Counted from the stretch's first letter, positions 17,399 to 26,841 are shown. The stretch is DNA of 33,697 bases from Pseudomonadales bacterium (GCA_029249645.1 JAQWWC010000094.1:1-33697), one strand, 5' to 3'. Notes: a model not told the origin generated them from the letters alone. Numbers and translations: made by a program.

Positions 17399-18574
17399 AT
17401 GCAGCCAACAATTGGGCTCGTGATTGATCCTTGGGATTTTCCATTCAATGGCACGGTGGTTTCGACCCGGCGGTTTGTGGCAGCCCTTTCGAATCAGTTT
17501 CACTTCAAAATTTTAAAAACGGGCAATGCGCCACACCAAATTGCGAAAAACGAATTTCATTTTCCGAAGCTATCCATTCCAGGCGCCAATCGGATTATTG
17601 ACCAGATGCAAGCCCCACTGGCGCGTCCAAACCGTCGATTACTCGAGGTCGTTATCGCCGATTGTGATCTGATCCATGTGCAATACCCATTTCTTTTGGC
17701 ACACCAAGCCATCAGAACAGCACGATTGCTTGGCAAACCCGTCATCAGCTCCTTTCATGTTCAGCCTGAAAATATCCAACGCAATCTCAGGCTTAATCAA
17801 GCCTTTGTGACCCGTTGTCTCTACAGACTGTTTGTGAGTCAGTTTTATCAAGCATCGGATCGCGTCATCGCACCCTCTGAATTTGCTAAAACCCTCTTGA
17901 CCCAACACGGCGTATCCCGGCCGATTGATGTACTTTCTAACGGCGTCACCTCCGATTTTTTTGCCAGCAGCCGCCGCGATATCCGATCTGATCAATTCCA
18001 AATATTAAGCGTTGGCCGCCTTGCGCAAGAGAAGCAACAATCGTTATTACTCAAGGCGGTCGCCCGGTCACAGTATCGAGCCAAAATCCAGGTGACACTT
18101 GCAGGCACAGGCCCCGCCGAGATGGACCTCAAGGCGCTCGCAGCAAAACTCGGTGTAAGGGCCACAATCGGCCGTGTAACGGACGACCAACTTCATGACC
18201 TCTATGCAACAGCCGACGTCTTTGTGCAGTGTAGCCGCGTTGAATTAGAGGGCATGAGCGCGCTGGAGGCTATGGCCGCTGGCTGTCCAACGCTACTCAA
18301 TCGAACCGAAACCAGTGCCTTATCCGAGCTCATCCAAGACCCACTTAGCGCCTTTACCGATGAAGCGCCCATTATGCTCACGCAAAAATTAGATGCGTTG
18401 TTATCGAATCCTGACGCGCGGCAATTTCTGACTGACCGCAATAAAGCTTTTGCTCTGACCCGCCGTCATGAAGAATCGGCAGCTCAGCTGGCCAACCTCT
18501 ACCGGCACACCCTACTTGGCGAGTCAAATTCCGTTGACGGCGAACGCGTTGCCACCGACGGTCAAACCTCATGA
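17399..18574 (+). CDS. Glycosyltransferase family 4 (glycolipid-synthase-like)
   Basis: MQPTIGLVIDPWDFPFNGTVVSTRRFV, SSFHVQPENIQRNLRL, ILSVGRLAQEKQQSLLLKAV, CSRVELEGMSALEAMAAGCPTLL. ATG at 17399 preferred over the ORF-track start. Confidence 0.87.
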   Translation: MQPTIGLVIDPWDFPFNGTVVSTRRFVAALSNQFHFKILKTGNAPHQIAKNEFHFPKLSIPGANRIIDQMQAPLARPNRRLLEVVIADCDLIHVQYPFLLAHQAIRTARLLGKPVISSFHVQPENIQRNLRLNQAFVTRCLYRLFVSQFYQASDRVIAPSEFAKTLLTQHGVSRPIDVLSNGVTSDFFASSRRDIRSDQFQILSVGRLAQEKQQSLLLKAVARSQYRAKIQVTLAGTGPAEMDLKALAAKLGVRATIGRVTDDQLHDLYATADVFVQCSRVELEGMSALEAMAAGCPTLLNRTETSALSELIQDPLSAFTDEAPIMLTQKLDALLSNPDARQFLTDRNKAFALTRRHEESAAQLANLYRHTLLGESNSVDGERVATDGQTS

Positions 18575-21099
18575 CGGGGCGCTTAACCCGTTGGCTCACA
18601 GCTGCATTAACCCACGCTAAACTGCTGGTGTTCGTTTGCATCATGCTAGGCGTTTCCGGCGCGAGCTTATTTTTACTTCAGGGCCGGCTGAACGCCGATC
18701 TTGGCCAGCTCATTCAACCCAAGGGTGATCAAGACTGGTATCAAAGCAACAAAGTCTTCGAAGCTGCTTTTCCCATATATCGACAAACCGCTGTGGTCGT
18801 GGTTCGCAGCAGGGATGCGTTTGCTGCGGAGACTGCAACCCAATTGCTCAAAGCGGCGTTTGAAGCACAAGGTGCATTTGACCAAGTCTTCGCCCCCGCG
18901 GTTGAGCCCTTTATCCAAACCCGCAAACTGTATTTTCTTGAGCCCTCGGACCTCGATAAATGGTTGTTGGGCACTGAATTTAATTTCGGCGTACTGCAGC
19001 GACTCAGTGAACAGCCGACACTTGCCGCGACGCTGCTCATTATTGCGGATATGCTGGGGGTTCAAAGCGGGCAGCCCATGCCCATAACCCTGCAACACTC
19101 AATAGAGGGTCTGCTCAAAGGCAAGCCCAAGGTTACGAGCTTTTATCCGCTTCTGCCCACCGAACAAACTGAGTTTTTCAACCTCATTATCGTTAACGGC
19201 CGTCAGAGCCTCAATGAACCGCTACCGAACCAGCAAATTGTCAGGGCGCTGCAGTCGATTATTAAGCAACAAGTCTTGCCCGAATCGGTTGCGGTTGAAT
19301 TAACAGGCGAGGTCGTCTTAGCGCATGAGGAAATCAGCGCCGCTCTCAACGGCATCGAAATAGCGGGGTTCGCATCAATCCTGATTTTGGGCGTTATATT
19401 GCTCGTCGGTATCGGCGACGTCAGAATTATCACGGCAATTTTTTTAGTGCTCCTCACAGGGGTCGGCTTGACACTCGGGTATGCAACACTCGCCGTCGGC
19501 AGCTTTAATACGCTATCGATGCTCTTCGTGGTGATGTTTTTTGGGCTTGGCGTTGATTTTGCAACCCACCTTGCCTTGCGCCTTCAAGCCGATCAAGCAA
19601 CCAATGCCGATGCTATGATCACAGCAATCCAAGACATGGCGCCAGCGCTCGCACTCTGCACCCTGACATCCGCCATTGCCTTCTTGTCCTTCACGCCAAC
19701 GGCCTACACGGGAATGGCCGAGTTAGGCATTATCTCGGCCGGGGGTATGGTCATTGCGCTCCTGTTGACCTTGCTGATGATTCCGGCTTTGTTGACCCTG
19801 TGGCCGTCCTTAAAAACGCCGCCGCCTTTAACCTTTTTGTCCGTAAAGTGGCTGCCAAAGTATCAAACGCTTTTAACCCTTGTCCTTCTGGCCGTCATGC
19901 CTGGCGCACTATATTTTGCCAGCCATTTGGAATTCAATTACAGCGTGCTCAGTATGCGCGACGCTGACTCCCCAGGTATGAAAGCTCTCACCCGCTTACA
20001 GGAGAGTGGACAACAGACCGACTATAGCGTCATTTTACTTGCAGACACGGCCGAACAAGCCAGCCGACTCAAAACACGACTGACCGCACTCGAATCGGTT
20101 GCCAGCGTCCAAATTCCAGCAGATGTCATCCCAACAGGGCAAACCGATAAGTACCAGCGGATCATGGCTGTCGCCGAGCTCTATCGTGATTTATGGACGC
20201 CGCCCGAACTTGATGAGCAGACACTCCCGTTATCGAGCGCTCGTGAATACCTTGAAGCCCAGATGCCCAGTTTAAAAGGCCAACGTCTTCAAATCGCGCG
20301 GCAGATTGCTACCTTCGCCAAGACCCTCGAAACCGATCCAACAAACCTCGCTTTATTTGATGCATCCCTTGCCCAACAATTACATCGATCAAACCAAGAT
20401 CTGATGGACCTCCTTGAGGCGACGCCCTTTACCTTCAGCGCGCTCCCCAAACCGTTTCAGGAGCGACTCATCAGCCCGCAAGGGCAACACTTGGTTTCTG
20501 TACAACCCCGAGTCGCGCTGACCGACAAGGCCAAGACCGACCGGTTTATTAATGACATTCGCTCTGTCGAGCCAATGATTGCAGGGCGCAGTGCGGTTGA
20601 ATGGGGCATTGGTGAGGTCGTGGTCAATGCCTTTCGAGAAGCCATTGTCCTGACGCTATGTGGGGTCATGATTTGCTTAATCCTATATTTTCGAAACGTT
20701 TTGACTGCGTGCCTCGTTCTGGTACCGATTGCATTCACCTTAATCCTCACCTTTGCTGTGAGCAGTTTTTTGTCCTTAAGTCTTAACATGGCCAACATTC
20801 TCGTCGTGCCGCTCATCATAGGGCTCGGCGTTGACTCCGGAATCCACGTAACCCACCGATTCTTTAAAGGCGGCGCACTAAAACATCAACGAGCCACCCG
20901 TCGCGCGGTCCTCATCAGTGGTCTGACGACCCTTGGCACCTTCTTTTCGCTGATTTTAAGCCCACATCAGGGCGCTGCCTCAATCGGCCTGTTACTGACA
21001 GTCGCGATTGCTTGGCTGTTGCTACTGAGCCTATTTTTATTACCGAGCCTTTTGTCCTTTTTCAGTCATCGCGGTTTACTCCAGGCACGGGCTGTATAA
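18571..21099 (+). CDS. RND/MMPL-family transporter, HpnN-like
   Basis: 842 aa; two TM blocks each with a periplasmic loop; MFFGLGVDFATHLALR and PLIIGLGVDSGIHVTHR are RND TM4/TM10-like motifs. 4-nt ATGA overlap with upstream GT4. Confidence 0.88.
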   Translation: MTGRLTRWLTAALTHAKLLVFVCIMLGVSGASLFLLQGRLNADLGQLIQPKGDQDWYQSNKVFEAAFPIYRQTAVVVVRSRDAFAAETATQLLKAAFEAQGAFDQVFAPAVEPFIQTRKLYFLEPSDLDKWLLGTEFNFGVLQRLSEQPTLAATLLIIADMLGVQSGQPMPITLQHSIEGLLKGKPKVTSFYPLLPTEQTEFFNLIIVNGRQSLNEPLPNQQIVRALQSIIKQQVLPESVAVELTGEVVLAHEEISAALNGIEIAGFASILILGVILLVGIGDVRIITAIFLVLLTGVGLTLGYATLAVGSFNTLSMLFVVMFFGLGVDFATHLALRLQADQATNADAMITAIQDMAPALALCTLTSAIAFLSFTPTAYTGMAELGIISAGGMVIALLLTLLMIPALLTLWPSLKTPPPLTFLSVKWLPKYQTLLTLVLLAVMPGALYFASHLEFNYSVLSMRDADSPGMKALTRLQESGQQTDYSVILLADTAEQASRLKTRLTALESVASVQIPADVIPTGQTDKYQRIMAVAELYRDLWTPPELDEQTLPLSSAREYLEAQMPSLKGQRLQIARQIATFAKTLETDPTNLALFDASLAQQLHRSNQDLMDLLEATPFTFSALPKPFQERLISPQGQHLVSVQPRVALTDKAKTDRFINDIRSVEPMIAGRSAVEWGIGEVVVNAFREAIVLTLCGVMICLILYFRNVLTACLVLVPIAFTLILTFAVSSFLSLSLNMANILVVPLIIGLGVDSGIHVTHRFFKGGALKHQRATRRAVLISGLTTLGTFFSLILSPHQGAASIGLLLTVAIAWLLLLSLFLLPSLLSFFSHRGLLQARAV

Positions 21100-21153
21100 A
21101 GCGGTGACAATGAGGAATAATTGCACTTCATAAATTTTTAATGGAAAACCACC

Positions 21154-22077
21154 ATGCCAGTTGCCTTGTCTGCCATATTTGTAGGCCTTGCAGGATTACT
21201 GATTTGGTTTGGGAATCCAGCCATTGCCTTTTTAATCGGCGCTGCCATCGCAGGCACCGGCGGCGCACAGGGCTTGGTCGATACCCGCGTAATCGGCCGA
21301 TACAGCCTGCAGACCGGAATCGTTTTATTGGGTTTGGGGATCCAGGGCGAGCAACTCCTACGCATCTCGAGTGATTACACTTGGGTTGTGGCGGGCTACG
21401 TCCTTTGTGTTGCGGTCTTGGGACTGCTTGGCTATCGACTGTTGAACCTACCAAAACGTCAAGGCCTCTTGGTGACAGCTGGCAGCGCGATCTGCGGTGG
21501 CACCGCGGTCGTAACCCTTTCGCCCATCATAAACGCCAAGCCGATGGAAACCGGCGCTGTTTTAGGTCTCATTTTCACGATGAATGCGGTCGCCTTACTG
21601 ACCTTTCCTGCAATTGGTCAGTTCTTAGATCTTAGTCAGGCCCAATTCGGAATCTGGTCAGCGCTGGCTATTCATGACACGGCGAGTGTAGTTGCAACCG
21701 CACAGCTCTACGGAGACGAGGCAGCCCGAATCGCAACAACCCTCAAGCTCGGCCGAACACTCTGGCTGATCCCGACCGCGCTACTGCTCAGCGTCGTCTA
21801 TCGTCGGAAGGGTCGCGGCATCGGGCTACCACCTTTTGTGTTGCTATTTGTCATCGCCAGTATGGTGGGTTCCCTAATCAGTCTGCCACCGCAAGTGCTT
21901 GCCAGCGCCGCTTGGCTCTCAAAGGCACTATTGGTTTTGGCGTTGTTTCTAATCGGCCTGGAAATCTCGGTCGCGACCCTGCGAAGCATTCAGCCAAGAC
22001 TATTTTTCTTTGCGATCGGATTATGGTGCTTGGTCGCACCAAGCGCCCTAATGCTGGTGATCACCCTCGTGCCCTAG
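21154..22077 (+). CDS. YeiH-family (PF03601-type) putative exporter membrane protein
   Basis: LQTGIVLLGLGIQGEQLL, TAGSAICGGTAVVTLSPIINAK, HDTASVVATAQLYGDEAARIATTLKLGRTLWLIP, about 9-10 TM segments. Confidence 0.85.
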   Translation: MPVALSAIFVGLAGLLIWFGNPAIAFLIGAAIAGTGGAQGLVDTRVIGRYSLQTGIVLLGLGIQGEQLLRISSDYTWVVAGYVLCVAVLGLLGYRLLNLPKRQGLLVTAGSAICGGTAVVTLSPIINAKPMETGAVLGLIFTMNAVALLTFPAIGQFLDLSQAQFGIWSALAIHDTASVVATAQLYGDEAARIATTLKLGRTLWLIPTALLLSVVYRRKGRGIGLPPFVLLFVIASMVGSLISLPPQVLASAAWLSKALLVLALFLIGLEISVATLRSIQPRLFFFAIGLWCLVAPSALMLVITLVP

Positions 22078-22179
22078 GGTATTGAGATCTAACACTCCGT
22101 CATTGTTAGCGTCCTTGGCGCTAAGCATAGGCGAAATCGGTATTTCTCCGCTTGGCGCGCCTTGATTACTATCGCGGTC

Positions 22180-22278
22180 ATGAAATTGAAAACACCCCTC
22201 ATTGACACCCAAGCTCTCATTGCTCTGACAGTATTTCTGGCGTATCTAGCCTTTGGCTTCCGGGGCTTAGTTTTTTAG
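22180..22278 (+). CDS. Possible 32-aa single-TM microprotein
   Basis: ATG...TAG encodes MKLKTPLIDTQALIALTVFLAYLAFGFRGLVF; one hydrophobic helix. No clear Shine-Dalgarno sequence. Confidence 0.35.
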   Translation: MKLKTPLIDTQALIALTVFLAYLAFGFRGLVF

Positions 22279-22385
22279 CACGCTGAGATTTCAGAGCCGC
22301 CAGAGACCGGGCACAGCCTTCACCCCGGTTGCGAGCGTTAGAAACTCTATGCGACTATCTACGTCCTTGCTCAGGCAGATAAGCT

Positions 22386-23408
22386 ATGAAAATTCTAACT
22401 GGCGTCCCCGCCGAGCGACTCAATGATATCCCCAGCCTAGCCCAAGCAGCAGAACGCAACGGTTTTTCGGGCTTATCAACACAAGAAAACCGTCACAACC
22501 CGTTTTTACCGCTGGCCATAGCGGCCGTACACAGCCAGCATCTTGAACTGCGAACCAATGTGGCAATTGCATTCGCCCGCAGCCCGATGGTAGCCGCCGG
22601 TCTAGCGTGGGATCTGCAATTCGCCACCGCCGGCCGTTTCGTCTTGGGCCTGGGTAGCCAAGTGAAAGGACATAACCAGAGACGGTTCAGCGTCGCCTGG
22701 TCTCCGCCCGCGCCCCGGCTTCGTGAATATATCGGAGCAATTCAGGCAATTTGGTCCTGCTGGCGGGATGGCACACCGCTGAACTATGAGGGCAAGCACT
22801 ACCAATTCAGCCTTATGACCCCAAATTTTACACCCGAGCCGCTAACTGGTGCCTTACCAAAATTACACATTGCGGCGGTCGGGCCGGCGATGATGAAAGT
22901 TGCTGCAAGCGCTTGCGATGGCGTGATGCTGCATGCCTTTTGCACGCCAAAGTATTTAACAGAATCCATCATACCAGGCTTAAACCAAGGCCTCACCGCT
23001 CGCGGGTATGCTCGCGCGCAATTTGAGATCTCCGGTGGTGGTTTTGTGGTCACCGGCGCCAACCAAGCGGCAATCGACAAACAGTTTGAGTGGGTTCGAG
23101 CACGAATCGGGTTTTATGGCTCAACACCCTCTTATTGGCCTGTGCTTGCAAGTCATGGCCTGCAAGACTTAGGAGAAGAGCTCAATGCTTTGTCTAAAGC
23201 AGGCCGATGGGATGACATGACACGACGGATCTCGGATGACCTAGTACATGAATTCGCAGCGGTTGCGCCCTATGACCGCCTCAAAGCGACCATTGAAGCG
23301 CATTTTGGCGGACTGGTTGATTGCATCAGCTTGCCTGCCGATACCCCACCGGAGCTTGTTCAGGATTTGAAGACTATTGCCTGCTTGTACCAATCGAGTC
23401 CGGCATGA
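22386..23408 (+). CDS. LLM-class (luciferase-like), probable F420-dependent-type oxidoreductase, paralogue of 12510..13526
   Basis: NPFLPLAIAAVHSQHLELRTNVAIAFARSPMVAAGLAWDLQFATAGRFVLGLGSQVKGHNQRRF aligns with the first LLM protein. Confidence 0.88.
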   Translation: MKILTGVPAERLNDIPSLAQAAERNGFSGLSTQENRHNPFLPLAIAAVHSQHLELRTNVAIAFARSPMVAAGLAWDLQFATAGRFVLGLGSQVKGHNQRRFSVAWSPPAPRLREYIGAIQAIWSCWRDGTPLNYEGKHYQFSLMTPNFTPEPLTGALPKLHIAAVGPAMMKVAASACDGVMLHAFCTPKYLTESIIPGLNQGLTARGYARAQFEISGGGFVVTGANQAAIDKQFEWVRARIGFYGSTPSYWPVLASHGLQDLGEELNALSKAGRWDDMTRRISDDLVHEFAAVAPYDRLKATIEAHFGGLVDCISLPADTPPELVQDLKTIACLYQSSPA

Positions 23409-24400
23409 ATATCGGCGTGCTCGGCGGTGGCAGCTGGGGAACCACAGTTGCGCATTTATTGTCTCGTCGATACAACGTCACACTTTGGGCTCGAAATTCC
23501 GATATTGTGACCGAAATCAACGCCCACCATACCAACCACCGCTACCTTTCATCCGCGCAGCTATCGCAAAAGCTGCAAGCGACCGATCGGTTACAGGACG
23601 CAACAAACGGTCAATCGGTTTTGGTTATGGCCATTCCAGCGCAAAATTTTAGAGCGGTACTGACCGACGCAGCGGATTACTTAGACCCTTTGACGCCGAT
23701 AGTGTCCCTTAGCAAGGGCTTAGAGTTTTCGACCGGCGCACGGATGACCGAAATCATTCAAGCCGTTTGTCCCGAACATCCTGCTGCAGTTCTAACCGGA
23801 CCCAACTTAGCTCGGGAAATTATGGCTGGTTTTGCGGCGGCAAGCGTTTTGGCAACCCCCAACGCAGCCGACCAAAGCCACTTGCAAAGCATTTTCCACT
23901 CCCCCCTGTTCCGGGTGTATACCAATGATGATGTCATCGGTTGCGAGCTTTGCGGCGTTCTCAAAAACATCATTGCGATCGCTGCGGGCATGAGCGATGG
24001 CCTAGGGGCTGGCAACAATACCCGTGCTGCGATTATTACGCGGGGCTTGGCAGAAATGACCCGCTTGGGCTTGGCGATGGGCGCAAAATCCGAGACGTTT
24101 TCTGGGCTGGCGGGAATGGGCGATTTGGTCACAACTTGTACCAGCGCGCAATCTAGAAATCACACGGTCGGTTTCAAACTTGGGCAGGGCGACAGTATCG
24201 ATAACATCATTCAAGAGATGTTCATGGTGGCCGAAGGCATTAAAAGCGCGCCGGCTGTCATGCGGCTGGCTGAGCAATTTGGTGTGGAAATGCCCATTGC
24301 GGCGGAGGTCATGCAAGTTGTTACAGGACAGCGCGACGTTCAGGGCAGTTTCAAAGCTTTGCTTCGAGCCGGCGTGGGCCGTGAGGACGAACCCTTCTAG
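23405..24400 (+). CDS. gpsA: NAD(P)+-dependent glycerol-3-phosphate dehydrogenase
   Basis: MNIGVLGGGSWGTTVAHLL, VSLSKGLE, LTGPNLAREI, ELCGVLKNIIAIAAGMSDGLGAGNNTRAAIITRGLAEM, FSGLAGMGDLVTTCTSAQSRN. ATGA overlap with the upstream LLM gene. Confidence 0.96.
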   Translation: MNIGVLGGGSWGTTVAHLLSRRYNVTLWARNSDIVTEINAHHTNHRYLSSAQLSQKLQATDRLQDATNGQSVLVMAIPAQNFRAVLTDAADYLDPLTPIVSLSKGLEFSTGARMTEIIQAVCPEHPAAVLTGPNLAREIMAGFAAASVLATPNAADQSHLQSIFHSPLFRVYTNDDVIGCELCGVLKNIIAIAAGMSDGLGAGNNTRAAIITRGLAEMTRLGLAMGAKSETFSGLAGMGDLVTTCTSAQSRNHTVGFKLGQGDSIDNIIQEMFMVAEGIKSAPAVMRLAEQFGVEMPIAAEVMQVVTGQRDVQGSFKALLRAGVGREDEPF

Positions 24401-24513
24401 CGAAGGCATCGATTCAAAACGCTCCACGCAATCGGGCCCAAACCGATTAAGCCCATCCATTAAACTCGATCGGACTTTTTATCGGGGACGGACTTCGGGA
24501 GGCGCCATCAAAT

Positions 24514-24546
24514 GCAATTGATAATCATTCTTATTTAGATTATCAT
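24514..24546 (+). promoter_or_regulatory. Fur-box-like site overlapping a sigma70 promoter (TTGATA-N17-TATCAT)
   Basis: GCAATTGATAATCATTCTT (24514-24532) matches 14/19 of GATAATGATAATCATTATC by hand alignment. Inverted TGATAAT (24519-24525) / ATTATCA (24539-24545). -35 at 24518-24523, -10 at 24541-24546. Confidence 0.75.
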
Positions 24547-24576
24547 CCCGCTCTTTGAATTTCGAACTGCCGCATC

Positions 24577-26841
24577 ATGTCCAATCTATTTCGCTTCATC
24601 GGCTGCTGTAGCCTCAGTTTTCTCGCCATCCACAGCGCAAGTCTCGCGGCCGCTGCTGATGCGTCAGACCGTGAAAGCGCTCAGATTGAAGAAATTACGA
24701 TTGTCGGCTCGACCGCAGGTGCAAAACAGATGACCGGCGCCGCACGTTTTATCGGCCCGGAGCGTTTGGAAGCTTTCCATCACTCAGACATCCAAAAAGT
24801 ATTACGCGAAGTGCCTGGCGTTTCCCTTCAAATCGAGGACGGCTATGGCCTGCGTCCAAACATCAGCATTCGGGGTGTTGCCAGTGAACGCAGCAGCAGA
24901 ATTACATTACTCGAGGACAACATCCTGATTGCACCGGCGCCTTATTCAGCGCCTTCGGCTTATTATTTTCCGACAATGGGCCGGATGCACGCAGTCGAAG
25001 TTTTAAAAGGACCCGCTGCAATTTCGCAAGGGCCTTACACCATCGGCGGTGCCCTAAACCTGGTTTCAACCCCCATCGCCAACCGCGCGAAAATGGACCT
25101 GTTTGCAGAAGCTGGAAGTGACGCGACCCAAAGGCTACATTTTACTGCGCAGCAACCGCTGAGTGAACAAGCAGTCCTAATGATGGACGCGCATCATTGG
25201 CGCTCTGATGGCTTCCAAACAATCGACCGCAGCGATCGCGAAACAGGTTTGTCCATAACCGACTATACGGCCAAGCTTCGGGTGCGATCCAATGATGCCA
25301 GGCATGAATGGGTGGCAAAACTGCAAACGACGCAACAGTCGTCCAATCAAAGCTATTTGGGTCTGACGGATCAGGATTTCGGACAATCCCCCACCCGCCG
25401 TTACGGGTTATCAGAACTGGATTCCATTGAGACCGATCATAAACAGCAGGTGCTCTTCTACCGGTTTCAAGCAACGCCAACAACCGAGCTAGAGGTCGCG
25501 CTGTACAATAACGAGCATGCTCGAAATTGGTTTAAGACCGAGAAACTTGATATTGATGGCAGCCAGAACGCGGATTCTTTCGCTGGCAAAAATTGGCTCA
25601 CGGTCATTCAGACCATTAATACGGCTGCTGATTCGGGTCTTGCAGAACCCTATCAAAGTATTTTGGACGGCGCAGCGGACACGGCTCCGGGTAGCATCGG
25701 ACTTCGAGCCAATGCCCGCGAATATTTCTCCCGAGGCGTTCAGGCCAAGCTCACCCACAGCCTTCAAACCGGATCGATTGATTATGATTTTGAGGCCGGC
25801 CTGCGCCTGCACAAGGACGGCGAAGACCGACTCCAACGCGATAGCACCTACCACCAAAGCGGTGGTCAACTCCTGCTCGATGACCTCGGGCGCTGGGGTA
25901 ATGCGGGCAATCGATTACAAACTGCTGAAGCTGTAGCCGCCTATTTTCAAAGCCGTATCACATTCAAGTCCGTTTTGATTTCACCGGGACTACGCCTTGA
26001 GCGGATTCGCCAGGATCGAACGCGCTGGGAAACTCGCGCGGATCGAACAACCGATCCCGCAGACCGCAGCCTTGGTAACCTGCGTGACCAGCGCAGGAAC
26101 AAAGTGCAGGTACTGCTGCCCGGCGTTGGTTTGCTATGGCCGCTCTCGCCAGCAGTATCCGTCGTTGCAGGCGTGCATAGAGGGTTTACGACGCCGAGTA
26201 ATGCGCCAGGGGTAGAGCCCGAAACCGCGCTGAATTATGAATTGGGCTTTAGAACCAGTGGGCGAACAGCGATCGAGGCAATCTATTTTCTCAGCGACTA
26301 CGACAATCTACTTGGCCAGTGCACGGCATCCTCAGGTGCACAATGCAATCCGGGCGACAGCTTCAACGGCAATGCTGCAACGGTTCGGGGCCTTGAACTT
26401 ACGGCGCAACGCGATTTCGCAACCCAAGCCGGACTAACCTTTTCGGTGAATCTAAACTACACCTACCTTGACGGTCATTTTGACACTGACATCGCCGACA
26501 CAGCCTTCTTTGGCGACGTCCAAGCAGGGGATCCGATCCCCTATTTACCGCAACATCAGTTGCATATTGGCCTTGGTTTCCTAACCAGTCACTGGTCACA
26601 CTATTTGGACTTTAGCTATCAGGATGCCGTGTGCGTCAAGGCGAGCTGCAATCCGTATGAAACTACCGAATCGCAGGCCACGCTCGACCTGTCCAGCCAT
26701 TATGAGTTGAACGCTCGAACCTCGATTTTTGCAAAGATCGAAAACTTGGCGGATCAAACCAACTTAGTGGCCCGCCAACCCTATGGTGCACGACCGAACC
26801 GAGGTCGCACTATGGCCTTTGGCTTCAGCGTTTCGCTCTAG
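24577..26841 (+). CDS. TonB-dependent receptor, FecA-like
   Basis: Signal peptide; plug IQKVLREVPGVSLQIEDGYGLRPNISIRGVASERSSRITLLEDNI, VEVLKGPAAISQGPYTIGGALNLVS; C-terminal AFGFSVSL with terminal aliphatic residue. Behind a Fur-like site. Confidence 0.92.
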   Translation: MSNLFRFIGCCSLSFLAIHSASLAAAADASDRESAQIEEITIVGSTAGAKQMTGAARFIGPERLEAFHHSDIQKVLREVPGVSLQIEDGYGLRPNISIRGVASERSSRITLLEDNILIAPAPYSAPSAYYFPTMGRMHAVEVLKGPAAISQGPYTIGGALNLVSTPIANRAKMDLFAEAGSDATQRLHFTAQQPLSEQAVLMMDAHHWRSDGFQTIDRSDRETGLSITDYTAKLRVRSNDARHEWVAKLQTTQQSSNQSYLGLTDQDFGQSPTRRYGLSELDSIETDHKQQVLFYRFQATPTTELEVALYNNEHARNWFKTEKLDIDGSQNADSFAGKNWLTVIQTINTAADSGLAEPYQSILDGAADTAPGSIGLRANAREYFSRGVQAKLTHSLQTGSIDYDFEAGLRLHKDGEDRLQRDSTYHQSGGQLLLDDLGRWGNAGNRLQTAEAVAAYFQSRITFKSVLISPGLRLERIRQDRTRWETRADRTTDPADRSLGNLRDQRRNKVQVLLPGVGLLWPLSPAVSVVAGVHRGFTTPSNAPGVEPETALNYELGFRTSGRTAIEAIYFLSDYDNLLGQCTASSGAQCNPGDSFNGNAATVRGLELTAQRDFATQAGLTFSVNLNYTYLDGHFDTDIADTAFFGDVQAGDPIPYLPQHQLHIGLGFLTSHWSHYLDFSYQDAVCVKASCNPYETTESQATLDLSSHYELNARTSIFAKIENLADQTNLVARQPYGARPNRGRTMAFGFSVSL

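Noticed and set aside
22071-22079. CCCTAGGG palindrome at the YeiH stop
   Set aside because: Only 8 bp with no T-tract; expected by chance.
25142-25483. Antisense ORFs inside the TonB receptor and other large genes (also 25489..25869, 8214..8672, 11818..12177, 12981..13403, 15807..16232, 23758..24132, 24002..24460)
   Set aside because: Lie wholly within strong coding genes on the other strand; low-complexity or Arg/Pro/Ser-rich translations typical of shadow ORFs.
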